Below are positions 38,833 to 50,468 of a DNA stretch of 64,000 nt, piece after piece. The stretch is from Anaeramoeba flamelloides. Lineage: Eukaryota > Metamonada > Anaeramoebidae. The translations under genes and the position numbers were made by a program. Location of the stretch: the NCBI GenBank assembly GCA_027625915.1, contig JANTQA010000012.1, positions 4,052,501-4,116,500 of the forward strand, read 5' to 3'. The first letter of the stretch is position 1, and each line of letters opens with the position of its first letter. The notes beneath the pieces were generated by a model. It was not told where the DNA came from. It was given only the letters and a program-made list of their open reading frames with translations, and searched no databases.

Positions 38833-39191
38833 AGATCATGTGGAAAAAAAAAAAAGATCTTCATAAAGACAAATAATCACCATGGAAATTGATACTATTT
38901 AATATCTTTTAAAATGAATTTAATATTCATAAAAAATCTTGTTGTTCAACTTTTTTTAAGTGAAAGTTAAGTTTATAAATATTTAATGCTCATTTCAAAA
39001 ATTGGGTTTAACTTTTTTTTAGTTTTTGGTTTTATTTTTTTTTTAATTTAAAAAATATCAGGTTTTTATAAAATTACATTGATTTTAAAGTGCCTTATGA
39101 ATTAGTTTTAGTTATTAATTGTACTTGAGTAACAAGGATAATTATTTTTTTTTCAATTTATTATTTCATGTGAGTCACAATTTTTGAAAGG
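38567..39191. mobile_element. TIR element of about 625 bp (ACTCAC ends)
   Basis: CACTTTCAAAAATTGTTACT at the left is matched by GTGAGTCACAATTTTTGAAA at the right. The interior, including a T homopolymer of about 30 near 38797-38827 and an AATATTCATAAAAAATCTTG motif, resembles the interior of 54354-54918 word for word in order. The long plus-strand frames here are an effect of the T tract. A further single arm occurs at about 39347-39376. Confidence 0.55.
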
Positions 39192-40462
39192 TTCCTTGTA
39201 TATATCCTTCAGTATTCAAGAACTACCAATAATTAAATCCGATTCACAATGAACTTTTGAATCATACTAAATATCAAAATTCTGATATTAATAAAAATTA
39301 AAAAAAATCAAACCAAAAACTAAAAAAAAGTTAATAAAAAATTCGGAATATTCTTTTCAAAAATTGTTACTCATAAATGAACTTTTATTGAAACAAGTTT
39401 AAAAATAAGATTTTTTACAAATAATTAAATTTATTCTAAAACGCATGAGATGTCCAAAATTTTCTTTATGTTTATTTCTCTTTTTTGAAGATCTTTTTTC
39501 ACATGATCTATTTGAAACAAAAAAGTATCCAGAAAAAAAAAAAAAAAAAAAAAAGAACAAGAAAAAATCAGAAAAAATTTAAGAAACTAGTAAAAATGAT
39601 TTGTCTAAAAATAAAATATTTTTGTTATCAGCGTATGTGATAACCCCCTAAAAAAAAAAAAATAAAAAAAAAAAAAATAAAATTCCTCAACCCAATGAAG
39701 CAAGTTAAAATTTTTGAAAAATTGATTATGATCGGAATATATAAAATAAATAGAAATGTACCAAATTCTTCTTCAAAAAACATTATTTAGAATTGAAAAT
39801 ATTCAAATCTCAGACAAAAACAAAAAAATAATGATAAATTTATATGTTGAAATTTACTCGAAATACACAAAGTGGTTTATGATTTAGATTTATCTACACT
39901 TAAATATAACGCTGTAGGATGAATTAGATTTTGAATCCGAAAAAAAAAAAAAAAAAAAAAAAAAAACAGGATTATTTAGAAACACTGGTTTTATATATAG
40001 TAATATTTTTTTGTTCACTCTTATTATTTCTCTATTAAAATTTTTCATTTTATTTTTTATTTTAATTTTAAAATTGAAAAATATTTCCCACTACAATTTT
40101 TATTTTATTTGAGACCCATCTAAAAAACTTAGATTTAAATTGAAAAACCGCTATTTTGAGAAAAAACTAAAAAAAAATTGGGCTCTTTTGTTTTTTTGAC
40201 ATTTTTACTCACATTTGATATTCTTCATTGTAAGGGAAATTATGAGTAAAGATTGTTTGATATTCCTAAAATTGAAATCTAGTTCTAAAGCGCCATATTC
40301 ACACCATGGGGGCGATGGTTATTATTATGTTGTTTTACACACACTTCTCAATAATAAACTCCATTCTGAGAAATTGGATATAAAAATTACCAATTTCCAA
40401 ATTAAATCCAACACAAACAATATACATACATACACACATACATGAATATATATATACATATA
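39192..40462. other. Non-coding stretch with homopolymers and an ATAC-type microsatellite
   Basis: Contains A tracts near 39532-39555 and 39941-39966 and an alternating ATAC/TA microsatellite at about 40421-40462. The frame at 40215-40445 includes a less A+T-biased stretch but no recognisable protein. Confidence 0.45.
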
Positions 40463-41037
40463 AGGCATTTCCAAAAAAGTGTGGCATTTTTTTTTACATT
40501 TCAAAAAAATTTATCTTTGTTAGTGAAATATTCATTAATTGGCATAACCCAATTAAGTTAAATATTAATAAAGAGTGAATAAATACCTTGGGTATTTATT
40601 TCAAAACATATTTGATCAAATATTTCTCAAAAATGAAAAAAAATAGCACTTTTTTTGGTAAAAACAATGTATGGCAGATTTCAATAAAAAAATGGAAATA
40701 TGGAAAGGGTATAAAGGATTTTTTAAACAATAAAATTCGTTTATATATTTTCAATTCTATTGGAAAATTTATTGAGATTAAAAAAGTTAAGAAAACGATT
40801 TTTTCAAGCAAAAAATAAATAAAAAACACCAATTTTCAAGCCTAAAAAATATCAGATAAAATCGAGAATCGAAAATTTAATATCTTTCATTTAATATAAA
40901 ATAAAGAAACAAATTGAATTATTATCAAGAATCTATAAATGGTTGTTAATGATTTTGGATGTTTAAATATCTTTTTGAAGATTAAGTTTAATAAAGATAT
41001 TTTAAAATAAATTTGCCCCACTTTGTTGGAAATAGCT
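40463..41037. mobile_element. 575-bp TIR element (GCTATTTCC family)
   Basis: The left end AGGCATTTCCAAAAAAGTGT and the right end, reverse-complemented AGCTATTTCCAACAAAGTGG, are inverted repeats, with TA at 40461-40462 and 41038-41039. The ends match those of 31980-33150. The 76-codon frame inside is not similar to any transposase I know. Confidence 0.65.
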
Positions 41038-41383
41038 TATATATCTTCAAATAGATTTTTGATGAAAATTTTATAAAATCAGTGGCTTTAGGGTATTTTC
41101 AAGTTTAAATTTAAAAACATTTTAAATTAATTGTTAAAAATTTTTTAACACGGCTTGAGGATTAGTTTTGTATTTATATATTTGATAGAGAACTTATGGA
41201 ATTGTAAAATAGAATTTGGGTTGATCAAAAATTGATAAAATTGTTTAAATAGTTTAGAAATCCCCATTTTTTGAAAAATAATTTTTTAATCTTAAGTAAT
41301 TTATCTAAGATTGTGGAACCCTTTCAATAGTATTTTTATAAACAATTTCACTGTTTACATCTGAAAACGTTGCCATTAAGAAT

Positions 41384-42045
41384 ATGAAACCCAAACGAAT
41401 TCTCTAGATAAGCCATAACGGGCATCATCTCATTTTGATTTATAACCTTACAAACATTTGTACGAATATTAATTTTGTTTTTTTTTTTCGAAAAAAGGTG
41501 TTCTGTGGTGTTTTTTTGGTTGTCGTTATTCACTCTTTTGTATTCTCCACACTTGATATAAAGTAATAATAAAGTATAATTTTGATTTATAAGGGAATGA
41601 ATTAATTTTTCTTACAATTGGTTCCATTTTTAAGGAACGGCTTTGAAAAAAAATTAAGGCACATAAAAATCTCAAATTAAGTCCATTTTTTAAATTTTCT
41701 ACAAATTATTTTACTAGAATTTGAATTCTGTGCCTCAATTTGAGATTTTTTTTGCCTTAAATTTCGTTCAAAGTTGGTGTCACAAAGTGGAGCAGGTTGT
41801 AACGATTGTCAGAGAAGAACTAGTAACCAACCTAGACATAAAACTAATTATATTAATATCTGCTTTGATGGATTCCTCCCGGATTGATAAGCGAGGTTTT
41901 AAAGCCAAACAAAAAACAAAAATCTAAAAACAATTTTTTCGAAAAAAATTATTTTAATCTTTTGATGGGGGTCTGTAAGGTACTAAATCAAAATGAAATG
42001 AGAAACGTTATAATACCTCTAAAGAATTCATTTCGATTGCCCCTT
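41384..42045. repeat. Inverted repeat of a coding-like segment flanking a MITE
   Basis: A segment of about 100 bp read on the minus strand at 41460-41384 encodes NVCKVINQNEMMPVMAYLEN, and the plus strand at about 41965-42045 encodes GVCKVLNQNEMRNVIIPLKN. The two are inverted copies at roughly three quarters identity by eye. Between them lies the MITE at 41615-41799. I do not recognise the protein. Confidence 0.55.
41615..41799. mobile_element. Degenerate copy of the CAGTCAG palindromic MITE
   Basis: It shares the arm words TTTAAGG, AAATTAAGGCACA, AAAATCTCAAATTAAG and AAATTTCGTT with 8389-8643 and is again palindromic, with TA at 41613-41614 and 41800-41801. The ends are worn. Confidence 0.65.
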
Positions 42046-43126
42046 ATTAAACTTGAAAATAAAAAAGAATTGCAAATTTTTTTTACTTAAAATTACAAAT
42101 ATCCATTTCTCAGTTACTTTTATAAACTTTGTCAATGCCATAAAAATTTTAAAACACAGTCTGAAAACAAACTTTATTTCAAATTGAAAAGTGTTTTTAA
42201 ATTCTCGAATAGTAATTTGAAAATCGCACTTATTTCTTCAATTTTGCAAAAATTCAACATTTTTAATTTAAGAACTACCATGAGTGATATATTTTGAGAA
42301 AGGAAATATCAATTATTTTTTTTTCTATACCGATCTTAAAAATCCAACATAACTGATCAACTTTATTGTTTGTATTGTTTTGTAGTATTGTAGACAACAC
42401 TCCAAATTTTTGGGGATTTGCAAAAAAGAAAAAAAACTTTTCAAAATGGATGTATTGAAATTTGACTGATCCCAAGAGAATTGAATATTTTGTCAATTAG
42501 TTTCTTGTAATTTTTTTTAAAACAAGATTAGATCGAAAGTAATAAATAGATTTTTTTTTTACAAAGTTTGTAAAAAAGATCCTTCGTTGTTTTCTTTTAC
42601 TTATTAAAAATTTATTGCAATGAAATTGTTCTTTCTAGAAATATTTTTTTTCGAAATTTAATTTCAACTTAAAAAGGAAAAATTTTTAGAAAGGTGAAAT
42701 TTGAGCAAAGAATAATAATAGGAAAATTGTTTGAGTAGGATCATAAAATTATAGAACGATTGAAAATTTTTTTTCCTTTAAAATTTTACTTCAAAATTGT
42801 AAAACCATTTCACAATTAAAACAATCAAGTTAAAGGATTTGGTAAAATAGAAATATTTAAAATTATTTTCCAAAGATAAAAAAAATTTTTCTTAATTGGT
42901 TATGGGTCAAAAGAATTTCAAAAAACCTAAAAGCAACACCAAAAGCAAATTTGTTTTTTTCTCTTTTGAACCACTGAAATTGTTTAGAAATTCTTTTTTT
43001 AAAAGTAAAATCATTTTTTTTTAGAATTTCTTTTATCTTTTACTTTTTTTAAATAGATTTTTTTAGATTTTTTTTTTTTCTTTTATCTTTTATTTTATCT
43101 TTTAATTCAAAAACTTATTTACTCCA
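42046..43126. other. Spacer and likely promoter of the bZIP gene
   Basis: No coding frame is supported. The last 100 bp are pyrimidine-rich (TTTTATCTTTTA repeats) and lead into the bZIP start codon. Confidence 0.45.
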
Positions 43127-43906
43127 ATGTCCACCAAAAATAGAAAACGTCAAGTTATAATGATCACAAAGAGAAGCAAAACTTCTCATGATAAAAAAAA
43201 CACAAACAAAAAACGAAGAATGCTTACCAAAACAAAAACCACGATGAACCCAACAATCATCAAAAAAACAAAAAACACCAAGCCTGTAGATGGGAAATCT
43301 CTTGAAAAAAAGAAATTTGTAAGAAAAGAGCGAAACAGAATTAACGCAAGAAGATTCCGCGAAAGAAGAAAAGTATATGTTGACACCCTCGAAAAGGAAA
43401 CAAAAACTTTAAAAGAAGAGAACACAAATTTGTCTGGTGAGCTTGAAAAAGTTAAAAAGCAGAATCTCGAATTACTAGCACTCATTGAGGAATTAAAAAA
43501 CAACACAAGCACAGAGAATACTGTTGAATTACAGATCAGTGCTTCCAAAACACTTCCAGAATTGGAATCAACACCAAGAACAGAAGAAAAGGAACAGGAA
43601 CAGGAACAAGAACAAAAACACGAAACTATATCCGAAAAAGAAGAAGGAGAAGGTGTTTTGTCTTCAAATGACATCTACGAAATCGAATCGCCATTGCCAT
43701 CAGACAATTTATACGAAGATCTGGAAGTTAATCTCAAAAGCACCTTTCAAGATTTTAATCGATCAGAAATGTTCGATAATGATTTTGATTTCCCAACCGA
43801 ACAACAATACATCTACGACGAACAAAACGAAAAACAAAGTAGCCAATGGCTAAACTTTAATGAAAATTCTTCTTTTGAACAAAATGTTTTTGACTCTCAA
43901 TTTTAA
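43127..43906 (+). CDS. bZIP transcription factor
   Basis: A single exon of 259 residues ending in TAA. The N-terminus is basic and rich in K, T and N. The DNA-binding basic region is KERNRINARRFRERRK, with the invariant pattern N70, A74 and R78 (N-x3-A-x3-R; phenylalanine replaces the more usual serine or cysteine at 77). A leucine zipper follows without break: L88, L95, L102, V109, L116 and L123 in heptad spacing. After it come a T/S/E-rich linker with an EQEQEQEQ run and an acidic C-terminal half rich in D, E, F and Y that could serve as activation region. It should bind DNA in the nucleus as a dimer. The target site and pathway cannot be read from the sequence. The ATG is preceded by a pyrimidine-rich leader and is the first in frame. 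Confidence 0.93.
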   Translation: MSTKNRKRQVIMITKRSKTSHDKKNTNKKRRMLTKTKTTMNPTIIKKTKNTKPVDGKSLEKKKFVRKERNRINARRFRERRKVYVDTLEKETKTLKEENTNLSGELEKVKKQNLELLALIEELKNNTSTENTVELQISASKTLPELESTPRTEEKEQEQEQEQKHETISEKEEGEGVLSSNDIYEIESPLPSDNLYEDLEVNLKSTFQDFNRSEMFDNDFDFPTEQQYIYDEQNEKQSSQWLNFNENSSFEQNVFDSQF

Positions 43907-44459
43907 TTGATTTTCAATTCAATTTGCTTTTTTTTTTATTTTTATTTTTTCACAAAAAAAATTTAGATTTTTCTCGAGTGTAATTGTGTTCACAGATCGT
44001 TTAAAATCAAAAAAAAAAACATTAAAATACAAAACAAATGATTTTATTCGATCTGTTGCAAAATTTTGCAAAAAAAAAAAAAAAAAAAAAAAAAAATTGC
44101 AAATTTTTTTTAGAAATTTCCTTTTGGAAAAAATTGTCACCATTTAGAAAAACTTCTAAAAGCTTATTTCAAATAAAACACTCACTCTACTAAAATTTTA
44201 TACAGACTTGTCTTTTTTTTTTTAGATATCTCTTTCTTTTTCTCTTTCTTTTTCTTTTTCTTTTAAATCTATTTTATCACTTTTTATCTTTTTGACACTC
44301 AAACTTGTATTTCAAGTTTAAAAATATTCGTCAATAAAAAAAAAACAATTCATATTACTGGATTGTCTTTTATTGTTTCAAAAATTGATTCTTTAACAAT
44401 AAATCTTTCTTTTTTGTTTATTTTTTTTTTTTTTGTTAATTTTTTTTTTCAGGCTTTAT
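43907..44459. other. 3' region of the bZIP gene and spacer
   Basis: Non-coding. Contains an A homopolymer near 44070-44096 and T/C-rich runs near 44210-44280. Nothing else is supported. Confidence 0.45.
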
Positions 44460-44463
44460 TTAA

Positions 44464-44881
44464 GGACTATCTAAAATAAAGCCATCACGGGAGTCTTACG
44501 AATCAAGGCATCAGTGAATTAGACTCTTTATTTCTTTAGATCAAGAAGAACTATAAATTTCGAACTTTTAGTAAAAGATAATTTTGTTCGATCAGACAGT
44601 TAATTGGAAGATGGTAGTAAAAACCTAAACCCAACCCTTTGTGTTCTAAGGCAGGTCTTATCTAGTTTCCAATAAAAACCTCTGAAAAAATCGAGTAAGA
44701 ACAAAAAGGGTTGGATTTAGGTTTTTACTACCATCTTCCAATTAACTGTCTGATCGAACAAAATTATCTTTTACTAAAAGTTCGAAATTTATAGTTCTTC
44801 TTGATCTAAAGAAATAAAGAGTCTAATTCACTGATGCCTTGATTCGTAAGACTCCCGTGGTGGCTTTATTATAGATAGTCC
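44464..44881. mobile_element. 418-bp near-perfect palindromic MITE flanked by TTAA
   Basis: The ends read GGACTATCTA and TAGATAGTCC, and TTAA lies outside both (44460-44463 and 44882-44885). The arms are about 170-190 bp and differ at only a few bases; a loop of about 70 bp separates them. There is no coding frame. The TTAA target and GGACTA terminus also describe the right end of the 58390-62617 transposon, so it may be mobilised by a related transposase (inference). Another TTAAGGACTAT occurs alone at 44955-44965. Confidence 0.85.
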
Positions 44882-44885
44882 TTAA

Positions 44886-46178
44886 AAAACCAAATACTGA
44901 TATACAACCAATCAACTTTAATTCAAAATTTTATCTCAAAGTTCAATAAGGAAGCTTAAGGACTATAATACTGAAGAGTGAAAAAAGATAATTTTGTGTG
45001 AGGTGTAGTGACTTCTTATTTATGTTCTTAGCTGATCATGTATTGAACTATGTTTGATTTTTAATGGTGGTTTTTTACAAAAGGTAATTATTGATAATTT
45101 ATTTTTTTTTTCTCAAAATCCGAGTTGATGAGTGTAAGACTAATTAAATTGCTAGGTATTTAATAACAAATTTTGATTTTTGGGCTGTCAATTGAGTTTT
45201 TCACATCCCCTTTAACTCGATTAACCTAAAAAACATTATAATTATTTTAGAAGCTCCAAATACTCTTATTTTCCAATTAAAAAATGAAATTTTTTATTTG
45301 CCATCCACCAAAATATTTTTCTAGTTTATAAGTTGAAGAAAATCCAAAGATCTTTACAACACCGTTTAGAAATGATATTTTTAGACAATAATATAAACTT
45401 CCTAAGTTAACTCTTAGACAAAATTTTTCCTCTAATAATTTGATTGTAGAAAAAATCTTTAATATTCATTTTGAAAATGGAAATAAAAATTTTCATTTAT
45501 TAATTCGTAAATAACTGTATTACCCAACCAAAAGAAAAAATAAAAATTGATAATTCAAAAATCACTTTTTTTATCACTTACTTTCTAATCTAATTAGTCT
45601 TCGACCCATAAATTCGGATTTTGAGAAAATAAAAAATGCGAAAAATTTACCTTTTTAAACAAGTATAATAATTCCTATCAAGTCAAAGATCAATCAGCTA
45701 AAAACCCACCACCTACAGTTTCTAACACAAAATAATCTTTTTTTCAGGTTCAGGGATTGTAAAATCTTAATTAATCATTGAAAAATCTTGTACAAATCGT
45801 CCTATTTTCAATAATTTTATCTCAAATTCCATCAAAAAGTTTAATTAAACACATAAAAATATAATTGCAAAACTTCTGTATGAAGATCTTTGTGTTTTTA
45901 CAATTGTTAATTATTAGCAAAATAGTATTGGTAGCTTGATATAAAAAAAATTATTTATTAATTGAAAAAACTATATTATTTTTTTCTTAAATTTTTAATA
46001 ATTAGCCAACCAAAAAAAAAACCAGGTTTAAAAGATATAATTATAAAAACTCTAATTTTATTTTTAATCCTCTATTTTAACCCTAACCATTTTTTTGCTA
46101 TATTTTTTTTGATCTTACTTTTCATTTTCGAGAATATCATTATGAATGTCAATTTTTATGAGCAGATGATGATTCTTG
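44886..46178. other. Non-coding spacer
   Basis: No gene or RNA is supported. The plus-strand frame at 45962-46225 runs into the LINE tail and has hydrophobic, low-complexity content typical of chance. Confidence 0.45.
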
Positions 46179-46194
46179 AATTTAGTATATCATT

Positions 46195-46916
46195 TTTATT
46201 TTTATTTATAGAAAGGAGTAATTAAAGAAACATCATCAAATAAAAAAAAGAGAAGAAGAAAAATAATTAAAATATATATAAGAAATAAATTTATGATTTT
46301 CATGACCAATTAGAAACCATACACGTCCTGAATACAGGAGGAGAAAAAACACAATAGAAAGATTATCGATTATAGATGAAAATTCCACATTCCAAGATTA
46401 ATAATTGGTATTCCACGACTCTCAGAGTTATTTTAATTTGAAATAATTATCTAAAATCTAAAATTCTGATTACTCCTTTTAAATTAAAAAAAATAGACAC
46501 GGACTCTCAGATTGGGGCATTGGATGCCCGAATTTATATATTTTTTATTAATAAAAAAAATTTTTGTTTTCACTTTATTTTTATTATTTTTTCTTTATTA
46601 CCTACCGTTTTCTAACCATTAGAGCTTTGATAAAAAATTCCCAACAAGCGCAGTAAATTTCATAATTTTGATTAGTCGTGTTGAAGAGTTTCTGTGTATT
46701 ATTTCTAAGAATAACTTTTTCATATAATTTCTTATCTAGAATTTTTGATAATTTTTTTTTCCATTTGATTCTGATAAATTTATACCTTTCACAATACCAA
46801 ATGAAGTGGTTTATATTTTCGTAATAATGAGTACAATAATCGCATTTTTTACATTTTTCGTTTTTTATATAAGTATTATATTCAGATTTATTTTTTAAAA
46901 CATATGAGTATCTATT
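46195..46916 (-). mobile_element. LINE 3' end, 5'-truncated, with perfect 16-bp target duplication
   Basis: AATTTAGTATATCATT flanks both sides (46179-46194 and 46917-46932). On the minus strand an uninterrupted frame from 46916 to 46602 encodes the C-terminus of a non-LTR retrotransposon ORF: YSYVLKNKSEYNTYIKNEK, then a zinc knuckle CDYC...H...C with spacing C-x2-C-x8-H-x4-C, then FIRIKWKKKL and a stop after MVRKR. The 3' untranslated region contains inverted-repeat words that can fold as hairpins and ends in a TAAATAAA-type tail at 46195. It lacks the reverse transcriptase because of 5' truncation, so it is dead, but the open frame and perfect duplication point to recent insertion. Confidence 0.88.
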
Positions 46917-46932
46917 AATTTAGTATATCATT

Positions 46933-47950
46933 ATAAAAATTTTGATTTCACCCACCTTTTAACACCAATTGATGGATTTAAAAAAGGATATCATTTTTTA
47001 ACAAAACGAAAGAATAAATTTGAACTAAAAAAAAACTTTATAATTGTAAAAACCTTATTTCATTTTTTTATTTTATAAGTATTATCAACATTGATAATAA
47101 ACCAAGAATAATAATAAAAAAAATATAATTCAGCGAGTTAGGTTCATAGAATTTTTAAATAAGTCGGTTTAAATATGAAAAAATCATTACAAAATTTCAA
47201 TATATATATATATATATATATATTTAATTTTGAACTAACATCTTCCTTATATATAGTAAATTAAAGTTGATACAATTTTTTTTAAATTGAAAAGTTCACC
47301 ACGAAGTTGAAGATGTGTTGTATTTCTTAGCCCTTTGATTAAAATTTCCAACAACATCAATGAACATTTAAATCCTGTATTTTTTTTTCCAATTGTTCTT
47401 TTTTAAATTAATTATAAAATAATAATTATGAAAAATATGCAAAATAGATACTTTATACCCTCCGAAGATATAATATTATGGTATTATTAGCTTCTTGTTG
47501 ATAAAAATTTTGTTGAAAAAATGACCTATTTATAATTGATCACACCCACACACGATTTACCAATTGAATTTGAAAAGATCTTCGTTTATATCAATAAATT
47601 ATTGTAAAATATTATGTAGATTGAAATCCCAAATTCATTTATTAATTGGAAAATAACATCAATACTAATGTTCCTTTGTTTTTTTTCCAAAATAAATATT
47701 AATTACAACATTTTTAAAAGATGAAGACTCATTGATATAGATATATTGTACAATATGTTTCACATGGTGGGAAACTGTTTAAGGAATGTCTAAAAAAGGA
47801 CATAATTCACCAATGTTTTAACCCACATATACCCAACGATGATATCAATTTACATGGTACTTAAAGCAATTAGCTCCATTTTATATTCACATACTATTAA
47901 AAAATACTATGAACTAGAGTAAACTATCTTAGTACATTCAATACGAAAGG
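46933..47950. other. Non-coding spacer with TA microsatellite
   Basis: Contains (TA)11 at 47201-47222. No gene is supported. Confidence 0.45.
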
Positions 47951-48152
47951 CAATCAAATTAGTTCCACTTTTAATACACAAACTTTCAACAAAATTTAGG
48001 CAATAAATTATTTCAAATTAAAGATCGATTCCCTGATTTTTTATAAACTCAAATAATTTTACTAAATACTAAATTTTGTGCTTTAATTTCAAATTATATT
48101 TATAAGTCAAAATTTTTTGAATTTTACACCTTAAAATAGGACACTTACTGTA
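47951..48152. mobile_element. Worn copy of the CAGTCAG palindromic MITE
   Basis: It retains TTAGTTCCACTTTTAAT, CACAAACTTTCAACAAAATT and, at the right, a worn GGACACTTACTGTA. The order and inverted arrangement match 8389-8643. Boundaries are approximate. Confidence 0.5.
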
Positions 48153-48633
48153 ATAATTTCATAAATTAAATTTAATTTTTGATAAAAATAATTTTTTTCA
48201 CCTTTAATAATAAGGTTTAAGTCATATATGAACATTTTATAATACTTCTTAATGAGATATTTTTTAATAAAAGTAAAATGTGGAATTAATTTTTTTTTTG
48301 AATGAAAATAATTTTATTTAAAATAATTGGGGAAAATTAATAAAAAACAAAATCTAGAATTAATGAATATGACTGAAAAAAACAGCCAAAATATTTTTGT
48401 TTTGTTTTAGTTAATTTGCGTTTGATAGTTGATCATTGAATTGTCATTTATGGGAATCGTTATTTAATTGATGTATTTTTTTTTTATTTTAGATCGGACA
48501 TACTTTGAAACTTATGATTTTTATTTGCCTAAAAATTTTATTTTTAATTTACAAGATAATAATAATTTCCTATTTCAGTACCTATGTATTAACAATCAGC
48601 CACTATACCCCTTTACTTATAACCCTTGTATGA

Positions 48634-48664
<31 letters not shown>

Positions 48665-49351
48665 AATAGTAAAACCTCTGAATTAAATAATTTTAATTTT
48701 TTTCATAAAAAAAAATAGAAATATTATCATTTTAACAACAAAAAAGATTAAAAAAAGTTATTAAAAATTCCAATATTTTTAATATTTGAAGAATTATTTT
48801 AATAAGATTGAAAAATCTACACACTTCCATTTCTCTGTAGGGAAAATAAAGTTTTTGAACAACTCTCAAGGTATAATTCGAACAGGTAAAAATTTTGAAA
48901 ATTGGCGACGATTGAACTTGAATACATAATTGATAGATATTCTAATTTAAATTACATGATAAGGTTTTAAATGGATATGAAGTTTTTTGTAAAAATTATA
49001 TTTTACTTATATGATGAAAAATGATAATTTATGAAAAAAATTTACATTTTTCATTTTTTGTTAGTATTTAAAGGATGAGTTTTTAATTGCTCTGATTTGC
49101 CATTATCGTTAATTGAGTTTTCTGTTTTATTTGTAAAATCTATTGGTTATACAGATAAACCAGAAAACCCCATGAAAACCTAGCCACTCTAGGGCACTTG
49201 ACTACACTCTACAGAACCGGATGTCACCTGGCCCCCCATAAGCCCTCAAATTCTATTTAACAATTTGATTAATAACCACACAAAAATAAACTTATTACCC
49301 ACTAGGGCCAATAAAGATGATGAATATTTTATTATAATAATATCAAAAATA
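48153..49351. other. Non-coding spacer with TA microsatellite
   Basis: Contains (AT)13 at about 48634-48660. The plus-strand frame 48468-48665 ends in that microsatellite. A less A+T-rich patch at about 49160-49240 shows no recognisable gene. Confidence 0.45.
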
Positions 49352-50050
49352 AACTATTTTTCAGTCAAATGGGCCCAGTTGTAGGGGGGTGGAATATACC
49401 TGTTTAAAGCATTTGTATAGATATTAGAAGAATAATTTTATATTGAAATTTTCAAAATTGAAATCATTTTTTCACATTTTTGCACATTTTTATTTTTCGA
49501 TTTTTTTTTAAAATGTAATTCATTTGCAAATTTTTTTTTATTACAAGATCAATAGTCACTTCGTAAAAATGTGTTATTCTAAGGCTATTGAAACCATGAA
49601 AATGAATTTTGTTGAGAAATCATAATGATTTCAATTGCAATTCTATTCGATCTTTGATCTTGTTATTTGTTAAAATAATAGGATAAATTTCCACTTCATT
49701 TTCTTTTCCTTTTTCAAATAGAGTCCACAAATACCAACACAGTTCGTTTGGTGACTTGATTTAAAAAAGAAAAGTATGGAAAATGAAGTGAAAATTGTTT
49801 CCTATTTATTATTCAAATACCAAGAGAAGTTCATTTCGAACATTGTTGTTTTTCTCAATGTATCCCTAAGAATTTGAGTTTTTCAATTTTTAAGAAAATT
49901 TATTGATTAATTAGTTTTCTTTCAGACATATATCAACAATTCTTTGATGTGTATTATTCTGCTTATTTCTTATTTGTTCTTAAAAATTCAATTAGATAAA
50001 ATATTTGATATTTGAAAAAAATGTTGGGCCACTTTAACTGGAACAGAGTT
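49352..50050. mobile_element. 699-bp TIR element (AACT...TTTTTCAGTCAAA ends)
   Basis: The left end AACTATTTTTCAGTCAAATG and the right end, reverse-complemented AACTCTGTTCCAGTTAAAGT, are inverted repeats, with TA at 49350-49351 and 50051-50052. The ends resemble those of 54354-54918 and, more distantly, of the 707-bp elements. Confidence 0.65.
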
Positions 50051-50240
50051 TAGGAATTATTTTTTTATATATTAGAAATATTAATTGTTTTATAATTCAG
50101 ATATCCAGATTTTTCGATTATTTTCATAGGCCGGGCAATTCCAGAGAAAAAAAACACTTTTCTTATTCATCACAAGGAGAAATTTTGTCAAGTATTAAAA
50201 AATTTAAAAAAAAAAAAGAAAAAAAATAATTTTTAATTTG

Positions 50241-50276
<36 letters not shown>

Positions 50277-50468
50277 TAAAAAAATTTTTATTTTCAAAGT
50301 TATTCGAATTAATAATGATAATAATAATTAAAAAAATTTAAATAAATTAATAAATAAATTGATTAATTAAGAAACAATTGATTAATTTTAAAATTTGTAT
50401 GTAATTCTTGAAGTAAAATTTTCTTCTTTTTCTTAAAGAAAATTTAATCATTTCAGCTTTTCTCATCT
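50051..50468. other. 3' region of the corepressor gene
   Basis: Non-coding, with an A homopolymer near 50246-50273. The corepressor coding end is itself a run of lysine codons, so the transition is a T-rich stretch on this strand. Confidence 0.5.

Noticed and set aside
38547-38892. Overlapping plus-strand ORFs of 109 and 89 codons
   Set aside because: Much of their length is a T homopolymer inside a TIR element.
40215-40445. 76-codon ORF ending in a microsatellite
   Set aside because: No homology recognised, and its 3' part is the ATAC repeat.
43186-43674. Minus-strand frame opposite the bZIP gene
   Set aside because: S, F and V-rich antisense shadow; the plus frame has a textbook basic region and zipper.
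46076-46090. Telomere-like AACCCTAACC
   Set aside because: Only two partial units occur, inside ordinary sequence.
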